Below, one piece after another: positions 45,571-54,632 of a stretch of DNA of 64,000 nt; within the stretch, counting starts at the first letter, position 1; each line of letters starts with the position of its first letter. The notes below the pieces were generated by a model, which worked only from the letters and a program-made list of their open reading frames with translations, was not told the DNA's origin and made no database searches. The DNA lies in the NCBI GenBank assembly GCA_018401555.1, contig JAGYKP010000077.1, forward strand, positions 1-64,000. Reading direction: 5' to 3'. This DNA is from Halomonas sp. (GTDB taxonomy: Bacteria > Pseudomonadota > Gammaproteobacteria > Pseudomonadales > Halomonadaceae). A program made the position numbers and the translations under genes.

Positions 45571-45608
45571 GCACGGCGCCCGCGACCTGAAGGCCGCGGG
45601 CGCCGTGC
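45571..45608 (-). terminator. Terminator of the rhodanese/DsrE/DUF2892 operon
   Basis: Perfect 14-bp stem GCACGGCGCCCGCG / CGCGGGCGCCGTGC with a 10-base loop, 28 bases after the DUF2892 stop. A further palindrome CCTCCCGCGCGGGAGG is at 45548. Confidence 0.7.
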
Positions 45609-45636
45609 ATCGATAGCCGGCCGTGGCCGACGGTGA

Positions 45637-45828
45637 CTATTTCTTCAGCTTGCAGGTATTCACGCCCAGCAGCTTGTAGGCCGGGCAGAAGTTGAACAGG
45701 CCGGTGGCCAGCGGCACCACGCCGATCCAGCCCCAGGCACCGATGGTGCCGGTCAATGCCAGCAGGATCAGCACGATGCCGACCACGATACGGGCAATCC
45801 TGTCGATACCACCCACGTTACGGGTCAT
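45637..45828 (-). CDS. DUF2892 family small membrane protein (YgaP membrane-domain-like)
   Basis: 63 residues. MTRNVGGIDRIARIVVGIVL opens the DUF2892 family; two membrane segments (about 9-28 and 31-48), then NFCPAYKLLGVNTCKLKK with two cysteines (about 49 and 59), as in the membrane part of E. coli YgaP, a rhodanese. Here the rhodanese and membrane parts are separate genes in the same operon. The second Cys is conserved. Possible role: anchoring or sulfur transfer at the membrane. Confidence 0.88.
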   Translation of the reverse strand: MTRNVGGIDRIARIVVGIVLILLALTGTIGAWGWIGVVPLATGLFNFCPAYKLLGVNTCKLKK

Positions 45829-45868
45829 GGCGTTCTCCTCGATGCTTGGACGCAAGAGTTGCTTGGAT

Positions 45869-46357
45869 TCAGAAGGTGAAGACCGGAACGGACGGGTCAC
45901 GCATCAGTTCGGCGATCGGCCCCGGAGCCGCGACACCCACGCCATCCAGCAGCACTTCCTGGCCATAATCGCGGTTGGGCAGGTAGATGGCACAGACGTC
46001 TACCTGGGCGCCATTACCCATCAGCATCTGCATGATGCCCTCGGGCGTCACCTGACCGGCCGGGTTGCTTGGCGGGGTGTTGATGGGCTGGGCGCTCTGA
46101 TAGCCCTCCACCGCCAGGTCACCGGCCTGGTCACACAGCAACAGCTGCAGGTCAGTGCCCTGCTGCTGCATGGCATTGGCGAGGATCATGGCCATGCCCT
46201 GGGTCTCCAGGGAGTCGCTGGTCAGGATCATCAGTGCCTTGTCGCCGGCGGCCTTGTCACCCTCGGCCTCGCCACCGTGATTGTCCGCCAGGGCACTGGC
46301 GCCGAAGGCAATGGCACCCGTGGCCAGCGCCACACTCAGGGTCGTCTTGAAACTCAT
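45869..46357 (-). CDS. Periplasmic DsrE-like protein
   Basis: 162 residues with a signal peptide (1-23, cleavage after ALA). The mature part fits the DsrE fold: ALMILTSDSLETQGMAMILANA, LLLCDQAGDLAVEG with one Cys, VTPEGIMQMLMGNGAQVDVCAIYLPN in pieces with the second Cys (the usual active-site position), and a C-terminal PGPIAELMRDPSVPVFTF. DsrE/TusD-family proteins carry persulfide sulfur on a Cys; a periplasmic version is less common. Middle gene of rhodanese-DsrE-DUF2892. Confidence 0.85.
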   Translation of the reverse strand: MSFKTTLSVALATGAIAFGASALADNHGGEAEGDKAAGDKALMILTSDSLETQGMAMILANAMQQQGTDLQLLLCDQAGDLAVEGYQSAQPINTPPSNPAGQVTPEGIMQMLMGNGAQVDVCAIYLPNRDYGQEVLLDGVGVAAPGPIAELMRDPSVPVFTF

Positions 46358-46466
46358 GGGCCTCTCCTTGCTTGGGTCGAAGACTTGCGTGGAAATCTCT
46401 TGGCGGAAACGTCTTGCCCGGAAGCGCAGGGAGGCCACCGGCCCCACCCGCGTGCCGCTCATCGGG

Positions 46467-47057
46467 CTACTCGGCGGGCTGCCAGGCAACCTCGGGGTCG
46501 ATCTCGTAGCTCCACGGCAGGCCGGAGTTGCGCCAACCGTTTACGGCGCGCACGCCCTTCGAGTCGCCCTCCTCGAGCTTGCCGCCCTCGAAGCCATCGG
46601 TCACCGAGTAGACCTGGCTGAAGCCCATCTCGGCGATGGCATCGGCGGCGGGGGCGCTGCGCGTGGAACCCGAGCGGCACATGACGATGATCGGGTCATC
46701 CTCGGCCACCCCCAGCGCCTCGAGCTCGGCGCGCATCTGGGTGTCAAAGTCGGTGTTCTTGACCATCGGCCAGCTCTTCGCCTCGGCATTGAAGCTGTCG
46801 CGATCGGCCAGCACCCAGGGCACGTGGATGTCGGTGGGCTCGGCGAAGCCGGTGAACTTGATCTCTATCGGGTCGCGCACGTCGATCAGCACGGCCCGGT
46901 CGTTCTCCTGCATCAGCTCCCATGCCTCGGCGGCGTTGACGTAGAGCCCGAGCGACGTCTCGCGATAGGCCTCGGCCTCCTCGGCGAGGGCCGGCCCGCT
47001 GGCCAGCATGGCTGCCATGACAGAGCCGGCCAGCAGGGTCTTCATCGCTGCTTTCAT
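46467..47057 (-). CDS. Periplasmic rhodanese-like sulfurtransferase
   Basis: 196 residues with a signal peptide (1-25, cleavage after ALA). Rhodanese motifs: LIDVRDPIEIKFTG (about 57-70) and the active loop VMCRSGSTRSA (about 126-136) with nucleophile Cys, then a C-terminal GFEGGKLEEGDSKGVRAVNG. AGAGGAAG precedes the start. It likely moves sulfane sulfur from thiosulfate or persulfide in the periplasm, and pairs with the DsrE protein downstream (109-base gap). Confidence 0.9.
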   Translation of the reverse strand: MKAAMKTLLAGSVMAAMLASGPALAEEAEAYRETSLGLYVNAAEAWELMQENDRAVLIDVRDPIEIKFTGFAEPTDIHVPWVLADRDSFNAEAKSWPMVKNTDFDTQMRAELEALGVAEDDPIIVMCRSGSTRSAPAADAIAEMGFSQVYSVTDGFEGGKLEEGDSKGVRAVNGWRNSGLPWSYEIDPEVAWQPAE

Positions 47058-47264
47058 AACCACTTCCTCTAAAACTATGACATAACTCGACGTTAATCCC
47101 AGCGTAGTCCAGAAGCGGCCGCGCCGGCATGAGACATGTGGCCGCACCTTGATATGCATCAACAGAAAGGCAGCCCTCGGGCGCGGGACAACGTGCCGCA
47201 GCCACGGCGTGTGCGAAACGGGCATCATGCACCGAGGTCAACGACACCACTGGCGGAGACGCGC

Positions 47265-47891
47265 ATGTCCAGAATCTGGCAATGGATCACTCTGCCCTAC
47301 CGGCGCTACCCCATGATTACCGGCATCCTGGTGCCCCTGGCACTGGTGGCGGCCTTCATGCTCGCGCCCGGCCTGATGGAACCGCCGCCGGAGGCGGTGG
47401 ACCCGCTGGGTCGTACGGCGCTGACCCTGGCGGCCGAGAACGGCGAGACCGAGCGGGTACTGGCGATGCTCGACGCTGGCACCGCGATGGATGCCAGCGA
47501 CCGCTGTGGGTGGACGGCACTGATGAAGGCAGCCGCCAACGGCCATCTGGAGATGCTCGAGGCACTGCTGGCCCGCGGTGCCGACACCGAGCACCGCGAC
47601 CAGGCTGGCTACACGCCACTGCTGGTGGCCGTGGTCAACAACCAGGCGGCCACCAGCCAGGCACTGCTCGCCGCCGGCGCCGATGTCGATGCCGTGGATG
47701 ACGAGGCGGGCTGGTCGAGCCTGACATGGGCCGCCAAGGATGGACGCCCGGAGCTGGTCGAGCTGCTGCTGGAGCATGGTGGCGACCCCACCCATGTGGC
47801 GGGCGACGGCACCACGCCGCTGCACTGGGCGCGGGAGAATGGCCACACGGAGATCGTCTCGCGCCTGGAAGCCGCCGGCGCCGGCGAATAG
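47265..47891 (+). CDS. Membrane-anchored ankyrin repeat protein
   Basis: 208 residues. One membrane segment (about 17-37, PMITGILVPLALVAAFMLAPGL), then about five ankyrin repeats (GRTALTLAAENGETERVLAM, GWTALMKAAANGHLEMLEAL, and so on to GTTPLHWARENGHTEIVSRL). The repeats face the periplasm if the N-terminus is inside. Ankyrin proteins of this kind often partner catalase or sulfur enzymes, but the partner here is unknown. It is divergent from the rhodanese operon. The start is ATG 47265 with GGAG upstream. Confidence 0.88.
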   Translation: MSRIWQWITLPYRRYPMITGILVPLALVAAFMLAPGLMEPPPEAVDPLGRTALTLAAENGETERVLAMLDAGTAMDASDRCGWTALMKAAANGHLEMLEALLARGADTEHRDQAGYTPLLVAVVNNQAATSQALLAAGADVDAVDDEAGWSSLTWAAKDGRPELVELLLEHGGDPTHVAGDGTTPLHWARENGHTEIVSRLEAAGAGE

Positions 47892-47897
47892 CCCGTC

Positions 47898-48869
47898 TCA
47901 GGCCGGTTCGGCCGGCCCGAACAGGCGATCCGAGAAGCGCACGTACCAGGCCGCGGACTGCACCTGGATGATATAGGCCAGGGCGATCAGCAGGGCGGCG
48001 TCGGTTCCGGCCTCGCCGAAGGCGTTCATGGCCAGCGCCAGGGCGATGGAGAGGTTGCGCATCACCGTGCCGTAGACCAGGGCGATGCCGTCGCCGCGCG
48101 AGAGCCAGGCCCGGGCCGCCAGGGTGCTGATCAGGTAGTTGACGGCGTAGAGGATCAGCAGCGGCACGGCGATATCCAGCAGCAGCCCGGGGCTGGCCAG
48201 CAGGTCATCGGCCTTGAGCGCCATGGCCACGAAGACGATGCCCAGCACCCCCAGGGTGGAGAGCGGTGGAAAGCGCGGCGCCCACTGCTTGCGGAAGCCC
48301 TCGGCGCCATGACGCTTGATAAGGAAGTGTCGCGTGAGCTGGCCGGCCAGCATGGGAATGCCGACCACCAGGATGATCTGACGGAACACCGCCACCAGGT
48401 CCACCGGGATGGCAGCCCCCATCAGCCATTTCACGTAGAGCGGCGTGGCAAGCGACCCCAGGATCAGCCCGACCACGGTCATCTTCACCGCCGCCGGCAG
48501 GTTGCCCTTGGCGAAGCCGGTCCAGGAGATGGTCATGCCGCTGGTCGGCAGTAGCGCCGCCAGCAGCAGCCCCAGCGCCAGGTAGGGCTGATCGGCAAAC
48601 CACCACAGGCCCAGGCCGAAGGCGATAAAGGGGATCACCGCGAAATTGATCAGCTGCGCGAGTCCCTGGGCGCGGCCGTCGCCGCCCATCAGCAGCTCAC
48701 GCAGGCGCAGGTTGACCATCATCGGGTAGATCATCAGCAGCGTCAGCGGTATCACCAGTGCCGAGAGCCAGGCCACTGGCGCGACGGCCCCGAAGGCCAG
48801 CCCCAGCAGCAGGGTCACCGGTATCGCCACCACCAGATTACGCGTCAGCGCCTGGATCACGCCCATCAT
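47898..48869 (-). CDS. Bile acid:sodium symporter / arsenite permease-like (BASS superfamily) transporter
   Basis: 323 residues with ten membrane segments. LTLLMIYPMMVNLRLREL (about 42-59), LLPTSGMTISWTGFAKGNLP and VVGIPMLAGQLTR are shared with ACR3-like and BASS proteins. The Cys of ACR3 arsenite exporters is absent from the segment 4 region (GMTISWT), so arsenite transport is doubtful. Similar genes occur beside sulfur-oxidation loci; sulfur-compound transport is possible. Convergent with the ankyrin gene (6 bases apart). Confidence 0.83.
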   Translation of the reverse strand: MMGVIQALTRNLVVAIPVTLLLGLAFGAVAPVAWLSALVIPLTLLMIYPMMVNLRLRELLMGGDGRAQGLAQLINFAVIPFIAFGLGLWWFADQPYLALGLLLAALLPTSGMTISWTGFAKGNLPAAVKMTVVGLILGSLATPLYVKWLMGAAIPVDLVAVFRQIILVVGIPMLAGQLTRHFLIKRHGAEGFRKQWAPRFPPLSTLGVLGIVFVAMALKADDLLASPGLLLDIAVPLLILYAVNYLISTLAARAWLSRGDGIALVYGTVMRNLSIALALAMNAFGEAGTDAALLIALAYIIQVQSAAWYVRFSDRLFGPAEPA

Positions 48870-48948
48870 GCTCGTCCCTCCCGCTCCATTGATACCGTCA
48901 CGCTGCGCCTCCGCCCGGGTGACGACAAGACGGCAGGTTGTCGCGGCG

Positions 48949-50358
48949 CTAGAGCTCGATGCGGTCGCCGTAGGCGGGAATCTCGGCCTCGATCTCGCTC
49001 TCGGCCAGCGCCGCCTGGAGCACCTTCTGGGTCTCGGGCTCGCCGTGCACCAGATAGAAGCGCGGACGGTTGCGGAAGGCCCCGGCCCAGCCGATCAGCT
49101 GACTCTGGCCGGCATGGGCCGAGAAACCGCCGATGGTATGCACCTTCGCCTTCACCGCCAGATCGTGGCCGAACACGCGGATGCGCTCGGCGCCGTCGAC
49201 GATCTGGCGACCGATGGTGCCACCGGCCTGGAAGCCGACGATCACCAGCCGGGTGGCGGGCTTCTCCAGGTTGTAGCGGAAGTGGTGGACGATACGCCCG
49301 CCGTTGCACATGCCCGCACCGGCGATGATGATCGCCCCGCCGTGGATGCGGTTGATGGCCATGGACTCCTCCACCGTGCGGGTCATGCGCAGCACCGGCA
49401 GGTACTGGCCCGGGTCACCGCTGGCCGCCTTGTTGAGCACCTTGAGATCCTCGGCATCCAGCGCCTTGCGCGCCCGGTGGTAGAGCTCGGTGACCCGGAT
49501 CGCCATGGGGCTGTCGAGGAACACCATCTGCTGGCGCAGGCGCCCCTCGTGGTAGAGCACGCTGAGGTGGTAGAGGATCTCCTGGCTGCGCCCCACCGCG
49601 AAGGCCGGGATCAGCACGTTGCCGCCGTCGGCGTGGGCCTCCTCCAGCACCCTGGCGAACTCCTCGAGGGTCTCCTCCAGGGGGCGGTGGTCGCGGTCAC
49701 CATAGGTGCTCTCCATCAGCACCAGGTCGGCTTCATAGAGCTTCTCGGGGTCCTTCATCAGCACCGAGCTGGGATTGCCCAGGTCGCCGGAGAACACCAG
49801 GTGCTTCTGCTGGCCGCCGGAGGGCACATTGAGCTCGACGATGGCCGAACCGAGGATATGACCGGCGTCGCGGAACACCAGGGTCACCCCGCCGGGCAGG
49901 TTGACCGGCTGGCCGTAGGGGTGGGAGACGCACTGGGCGAGGGTCTGCTCCACGTCATCGAGGTCATAGAGCGGTGCGACCAACGGCCTGTCGTTGCGCT
50001 TGCGCCACTTGTTCTCCCACTCGATGTCCTTGGCCATCACGAAGGCCGCATCCTGGAGCATGATCTCCAGCAGGTCGCGAGTGCCACGGGTGCAGTGGAT
50101 GGGCCCGCGATAGCCCTCGCGCACCAGCTTGGGCAGCAGGCCCGAGTGGTCCAGGTGGCCGTGGGAGAGCACCACCGCCTCGAGCTCCTTCACCAGCTTG
50201 CCGAAGGGCTTCTCGTTGGCGCGGTCGGCGTCCGCCCCACCCTGGTGCAGGCCGCACTCCAGCAGCAACCGGTGGGGCCCCTCTTCGCCGTCCACCTCGA
50301 GCAGGTAGCGGGACCCGGTGACTTCCCCCACCGCGCCCAGAAAGGTCAATGTCGACAT
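48949..50358 (-). CDS. Beta-CASP MBL ribonuclease-like protein
   Basis: 469 residues. The start at 50358 follows CAAGGAG, rather than the in-frame codon 45 bases earlier. MBL motif HGHLDHSG (about 65-72), RDAGHILGSAIVEL, SGDLGN, then the beta-CASP domain with FAVGRSQEILYHL and the C-terminal FSAHAGQSQL and LVHGEPETQ RNA-specificity motifs. Relatives are CPSF-73/Ysh1-like and bacterial exonucleases (TTHA0252 type). It likely processes RNA. It sits 79 bases upstream of the BASS gene on the same strand. Confidence 0.92.
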   Translation of the reverse strand: MSTLTFLGAVGEVTGSRYLLEVDGEEGPHRLLLECGLHQGGADADRANEKPFGKLVKELEAVVLSHGHLDHSGLLPKLVREGYRGPIHCTRGTRDLLEIMLQDAAFVMAKDIEWENKWRKRNDRPLVAPLYDLDDVEQTLAQCVSHPYGQPVNLPGGVTLVFRDAGHILGSAIVELNVPSGGQQKHLVFSGDLGNPSSVLMKDPEKLYEADLVLMESTYGDRDHRPLEETLEEFARVLEEAHADGGNVLIPAFAVGRSQEILYHLSVLYHEGRLRQQMVFLDSPMAIRVTELYHRARKALDAEDLKVLNKAASGDPGQYLPVLRMTRTVEESMAINRIHGGAIIIAGAGMCNGGRIVHHFRYNLEKPATRLVIVGFQAGGTIGRQIVDGAERIRVFGHDLAVKAKVHTIGGFSAHAGQSQLIGWAGAFRNRPRFYLVHGEPETQKVLQAALAESEIEAEIPAYGDRIEL

Positions 50359-50478
50359 GGTGGTGCACTCCTTGGCCAGCGGAATTGCCTCTCCTTGCAG
50401 CATAATGGTTCAGGGCGAGGGTGCACATCCGAAGTTGACGATATGTCATATCGGCCTGCATAAGATGTCATAACGACG

Positions 50479-50510
50479 ACGCCCCGCGCCGTTCTCACAG
50501 CGCGGGGCGT
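50479..50510 (-). terminator. Terminator of glyA
   Basis: Perfect 11-bp stem ACGCCCCGCGC / GCGCGGGGCGT with a 10-base loop, 46 bases after the glyA stop. Confidence 0.65.
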
Positions 50511-50556
50511 AGCCTGTCGATCATGCTCGGCCCCTGTGGCAGGAGCCTGTCATCGC

Positions 50557-51822
50557 TCAGCGATAGACCGGGAACTTGGTGCAGACGGTGGCGACCTTCG
50601 CCTTGACCTCGGCCTCGATGGCGGCGGAGTCTTCGCCCTTCGCCATCACGTCGAGGATGTCACAGATCCAGCCGGCCAGGTCCTTGCACTCACCTTCGCC
50701 GAAGCCGCGGGTGGTCACCGCCGGGGTGCCGATGCGCAGGCCGGAGGTGACGAAGGGGCTCTGCGGGTCGCCGGGCACGGCGTTCTTGTTGACGGTGATA
50801 TGGGCACGGCCCAGGGCGGCATCCGCGTCCTTGCCGGTCAGCTCCTGCTTGATCAGCGAGAGCAGGAAGAGGTGGTCCTCCGTTCCGCCGGAGACCACGT
50901 CATAGCCGCGCTCGAGGAACACGCTGGCCATGGCCTGGGCGTTCTTGACCACCTGCTGCTGGTAGGCCTTGAACTCGGGGGCCATGGCCTCCTTGAAGCA
51001 GATCGCCTTGGCGGCAATGACGTGCTCCAGGGGGCCACCCTGGCTGCCCGGGAAGACTGCTGACTGCAGCTTCTTCTCGATCTGCTCGTCGCCCTCGCTG
51101 GAGAGGATCAGGCCGCCACGCGGACCACGCAGGGTCTTGTGGGTGGTGGTGGTCACCACGTGGGCGTGGGGCAGCGGCGTCGGGTAGACGCCGGCGGCCA
51201 CCAGGCCGGCCACGTGGGCCATGTCGACCAGCAGGTAGGCCCCCACTTCGTCGGCGATCTCGCGGAACTTCGCCCAGTCGATGATCTGGGAGTAGGCGGA
51301 GAAGCCGGCGATGATCATCTTCGGCTGGTGCTCGCGGGCGAGCTTGGCCACTTCCTCGTAGTCGATGCGCCCGCTCTCGTCGATCCCGTACTGCACGGCG
51401 TGGTAGTGCTTGCCGGAGAAGTTGGGCTTGGCGCCGTGGGTGAGGTGGCCGCCGGCGTCGAGGCTCATGCCCAGCACGGTGTCGCCCGGCTTGACCAGCG
51501 CCTGGAATACGGCACCGTTGGCCTGGGAGCCGGAGTGGGGCTGGACGTTGGCGTAGGTGGCGCCGAACAGCTCCTTGGCGTAGTCGATGGCCAGCTGCTC
51601 GACGATGTCGACGTATTCACAGCCGCCGTAGTAGCGCTTGCCGGGATAGCCTTCCGCGTACTTGTTGGTCAGCTGGCTGCCCTGGGCCTCCATCACCCGG
51701 GGGCTGGCATAGTTCTCGGAAGCGATCAGCTCGATATGGGCCTCCTGGCGCTGCACTTCCTTCTGCATGGCGTCAAAGAGGGCATCATCGAAACCGGCAA
51801 TCGTCATGTCACGGCTGAACAT
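50557..51822 (-). CDS. glyA: Serine hydroxymethyltransferase
   Basis: 421 residues, intact. [20 protein letters not shown] (about 31-50), YGGCEYVD, the PLP-binding Lys in [15 protein letters not shown] (about 223-237), and [15 protein letters not shown] (about 360-374). It interconverts serine and glycine with THF. No riboswitch was recognised upstream. Single gene with its own terminator. Confidence 0.98.
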   Translation of the reverse strand: MFSRDMTIAGFDDALFDAMQKEVQRQEAHIELIASENYASPRVMEAQGSQLTNKYAEGYPGKRYYGGCEYVDIVEQLAIDYAKELFGATYANVQPHSGSQANGAVFQALVKPGDTVLGMSLDAGGHLTHGAKPNFSGKHYHAVQYGIDESGRIDYEEVAKLAREHQPKMIIAGFSAYSQIIDWAKFREIADEVGAYLLVDMAHVAGLVAAGVYPTPLPHAHVVTTTTHKTLRGPRGGLILSSEGDEQIEKKLQSAVFPGSQGGPLEHVIAAKAICFKEAMAPEFKAYQQQVVKNAQAMASVFLERGYDVVSGGTEDHLFLLSLIKQELTGKDADAALGRAHITVNKNAVPGDPQSPFVTSGLRIGTPAVTTRGFGEGECKDLAGWICDILDVMAKGEDSAAIEAEVKAKVATVCTKFPVYR

Positions 51823-51951
51823 CGGCGGAAAACCTCATATCACGGGGGTAAGGTGAATCACGGCATGATACCCCAGCCCCCCGCCCCTTTCACATGAAAC
51901 GACGTCATCCCGGCCCGCACCGCATTCATCTTCCCGTGCCGGCTGCCGGGT

Positions 51952-53112
51952 TCAGCGCGTCTCCACCTGCATGGCGAAACGTTCGGGCAGCACCAGGGGA
52001 TCCTCGGCGAAGCTCTCGAGGCGCTCCTCGGCGGGCAGCTCGAGGGTGACCACCAGCTCCTCGGCGCCACCGGCCATGAGGTCGACCAGGCCGTTGAGCA
52101 GCTCGCGCACCTGGGGGCCGAACATCATCCCGAAGCCCTCGGCCTGGGTACGCGCCTGCTCGAGATACTGGGCCTTGCTGATCCCCTCCATGGTGGCGCC
52201 CAGAGTCGCCAGCCGAGCGAAGAGCCCCCGCTCGGCGAGGCGCAGCTCGAACCGGCCGCCCCCAGGGCGGCCTCCTCCAGCAGCGTCCCGTCGGCCAGAA
52301 GCGTGGCGACCTCAGCCCCTTCGGGCAGGGCCAGCAGGCTCTCCAGGTCGATCGCCATGACCAGGGCATCGCGCAGGGCCAACTCACCGTCACTGAACAG
52401 CCGTCCCGTCTGCTCGTCCTCAGGCTCCCAGCGGGCGTCGAAGTCGGCATCCAGATACAGCTGGCCGCTGCCGTCGGTCAGCACATTGCTGGCCATGCGC
52501 AGGCGGGTGCGCTCCTCCTCGGGGGAGAGCGTGATCAGGCGGTCCAGGTCGACCGCCAGGGCCTCGAGCGCAAGCCTACCCTGGCCGTCCTCGAAGTCAC
52601 CATCCAGGTCGAGACTGGCCAGGGAGGCGAGTGTCCCCTCGGGGTGCTCCAGGCTGAGCTCGGTCAGGGTCATCACATCGAGCCACTCCTCCGCCAGCGC
52701 CTCGTCGTCCTGGGGCGGCACGGCACTGCCGGGATCATCCAGCACGATACGCGCGACGCCCAGCGTCAGGGAGTCCTCCAGTTCCTGCGGGGCGTCCTCC
52801 AGGCGAATTCCCTCCACGCGGATGCCCTCCAGCGTGACGGAGTCCGGGCGCGCGTAGTCACCCTTCACCACGTAGCGGTCTATCCACTGGCGTCTCGCCG
52901 TCGGGGCCCTCGAAGCGCAGCTCCTCGGCGCGGGTCTCGCCACCCAGCAGCGAGGTGGAAAGATCACCGATGACAAGCTCGCCGTGCTCGGCGACCAGGG
53001 CCTGCAGGTCGCTCTCGAGACGCTCGGTATCGGCGAATGCCGGGGCGCTGGCCAGCAGGGCAAATGCCAGGGGCAGCGCCAGGCGCGGCGGGACAGGATT
53101 CGGAAAGGACAT
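51952..53112 (-). CDS. Periplasmic hypothetical protein (frameshifted)
   Basis: Signal peptide at residues 1-31 (LALPLAFALLASAPAFA). The mature part is acidic and Leu-rich with repeated LxxLxLxxx blocks, including DLDGDFEDGQGRLALEALAV and LESLLALPEGAEVATLLADG, resembling DUF945-like beta-solenoid envelope proteins, but I cannot name the family. The frame is broken near 52890 (DGETPV to WIDRYVVKGDYA) and near 52262 (LGA to GGRFELRLAERG). The repaired size is about 386 residues. It lies downstream of pap on the same strand. Confidence 0.6.
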
Positions 53113-53170
53113 GGGATCACCTCCGTGTGTGATCGAGCTGAGCGATCGTGGGGTCTGGCAGCAGTCTAGC

Positions 53171-54608
53171 CTAACGGGATGACTGCAGGCGTGCCTCGAG
53201 GTGGGCATTGACCGTGTCGATGACCGTCAGCCGGGCACGCCGCTTGTCATCGCAGCCGACCAGCGTCCATTCGGCGCCGTGGCGGGTGGGTGGCAGCGAA
53301 CATCTCGTCGATGGCCAGCCGATAGTCGTCCCAGCGCTCGCGGTTGCGCCAGTCCTCGTCGGTCAGCTTGTGACGCTTGTGGGGCGTGGCGGCGCGCGCC
53401 TCGAAGCGGCGCAGCTGCTCCGCCTTGCTGATGGCAAGGAACAGCTTGATCACCACCCCGCCGTGCTCGAGCAGCTGCTGCTCGAACTGCCGGATCTCGG
53501 CGAAGGCACGCTGCCACTCATCGGGCCTGGCGAGCGCCTCGACCCGCTCCACCAGCACCCGGCCGTACCAGCTGCGATCGAAGATGGCGATGCGCCCGTC
53601 GGCGGGCAGACGCCGCCAGAAGCGCCAGACCCAGGGACGCAGGGCCTCCTCGTCGCTGGGCGCGGCGATGCGATGCACCCGGTACTGCCGGGCATCCAGC
53701 GCCGCGGTCAGGCGGTGAATGCTGCCGCCCTTGCCCGCCGCATCCTGCCCCTCGAAGACGATGACCACCGGCAGGCGGCGCCGGGCGGCCTCCCGCGCGT
53801 TGATCGCCAGGCGCGCCTGAGCGGCGGCAAGGCGCTCTCCGGATAGCGGGACTTGTCCAGGCGCTGGGCGACCTCGGGGTCCGGTGTGGCGCAGCGCGGG
53901 GGACTCGGCGCGGGCTCGCCAGGCGACGCAAGCCGCCACCGGTCGGCGGCGATGCGGCCGGCGCCTCGAGGGCACCCAGCAGCGCCTCGCCCACCCGTGG
54001 CAGCTGTTCGTCCGGGGCGCGCAAGGCGAGCCGCCGCCAGCTGGCGTAGGGCAGCCTCGGTGGCGTCACGCAGGCGTCGTCCCAGCGCCTGGATGGCGGC
54101 ATGCTGGACGTGGCGCTGCCACTCCGTCGGCCCCACCTGCCAGGCAAGCGCGGGATCGGCCTGCAACGCCTGCAGGCGCTCGCGCTGGGCATGGCGACCG
54201 ATATCCATCCACAGCTTGACCAGCACCACCCCCGGCGGCGGCAGTTCGGCCTCGAACGCGCGGATCCCTGCCAGGCGATCGCTCGAAGGCGCCGGCGGAG
54301 AGGCGGCGCTCGGCGCGGGCGAACAGCGCGTCGCCATGCCAGCCGTGGATGAATATGCCGACCCGCCCGCGCTCCGGCACCCGCCGCCAGTAGCGCCACC
54401 AGTAAGGCCTGGCCTGCTCCTCGCTGCTGGGCGCGAGGGCATGCACCTCGGTATGGCGGTTGTCGAGCCAGTGGTTGAGGCGGTTGACCAGCTGGCCCTT
54501 GTGGGTCACCGCATGCCCGGTCAGCAGCAGCACCACCGCGCGATCGCCACGTCGGGCCAGCTCGAGTTGGGCTTCCAGCAGCCGGTAACGCAGGGTGTCC
54601 TGTTTCAT
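53171..54608 (-). CDS. pap: Polyphosphate:AMP phosphotransferase, two PPK2 domains (several frameshifts)
   Basis: Two fused PPK2 domains, about 480 residues after repair. The N-terminal domain has a degenerate Walker A (TGHAVTHKGQLVNRL) but keeps the ALAPSSEEQARPYWWRYW block. The C-terminal domain is catalytic: VFEGQDAAGKGGSIHRL (Walker A), APSDEEALRPWVWRFWRRLP, and the lid IAIFDRSWYGRVLVERVEAL. Breaks lie near 54280, 54000, 53840 and 53290; in another frame the last residues read RHGAEWTLVGCDDKRRARLT, ending at 53171. It makes ADP from AMP and polyphosphate. It follows ybbP by 24 bases. Confidence 0.88.
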
Positions 54609-54632
54609 CTGCTGCTCCGCATGTCGTACACC

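Noticed and set aside
47898-48869. ACR3 arsenite exporter
   Set aside because: The fold fits, but the conserved Cys of ACR3 is not found and no arsR, arsC or arsH is near.
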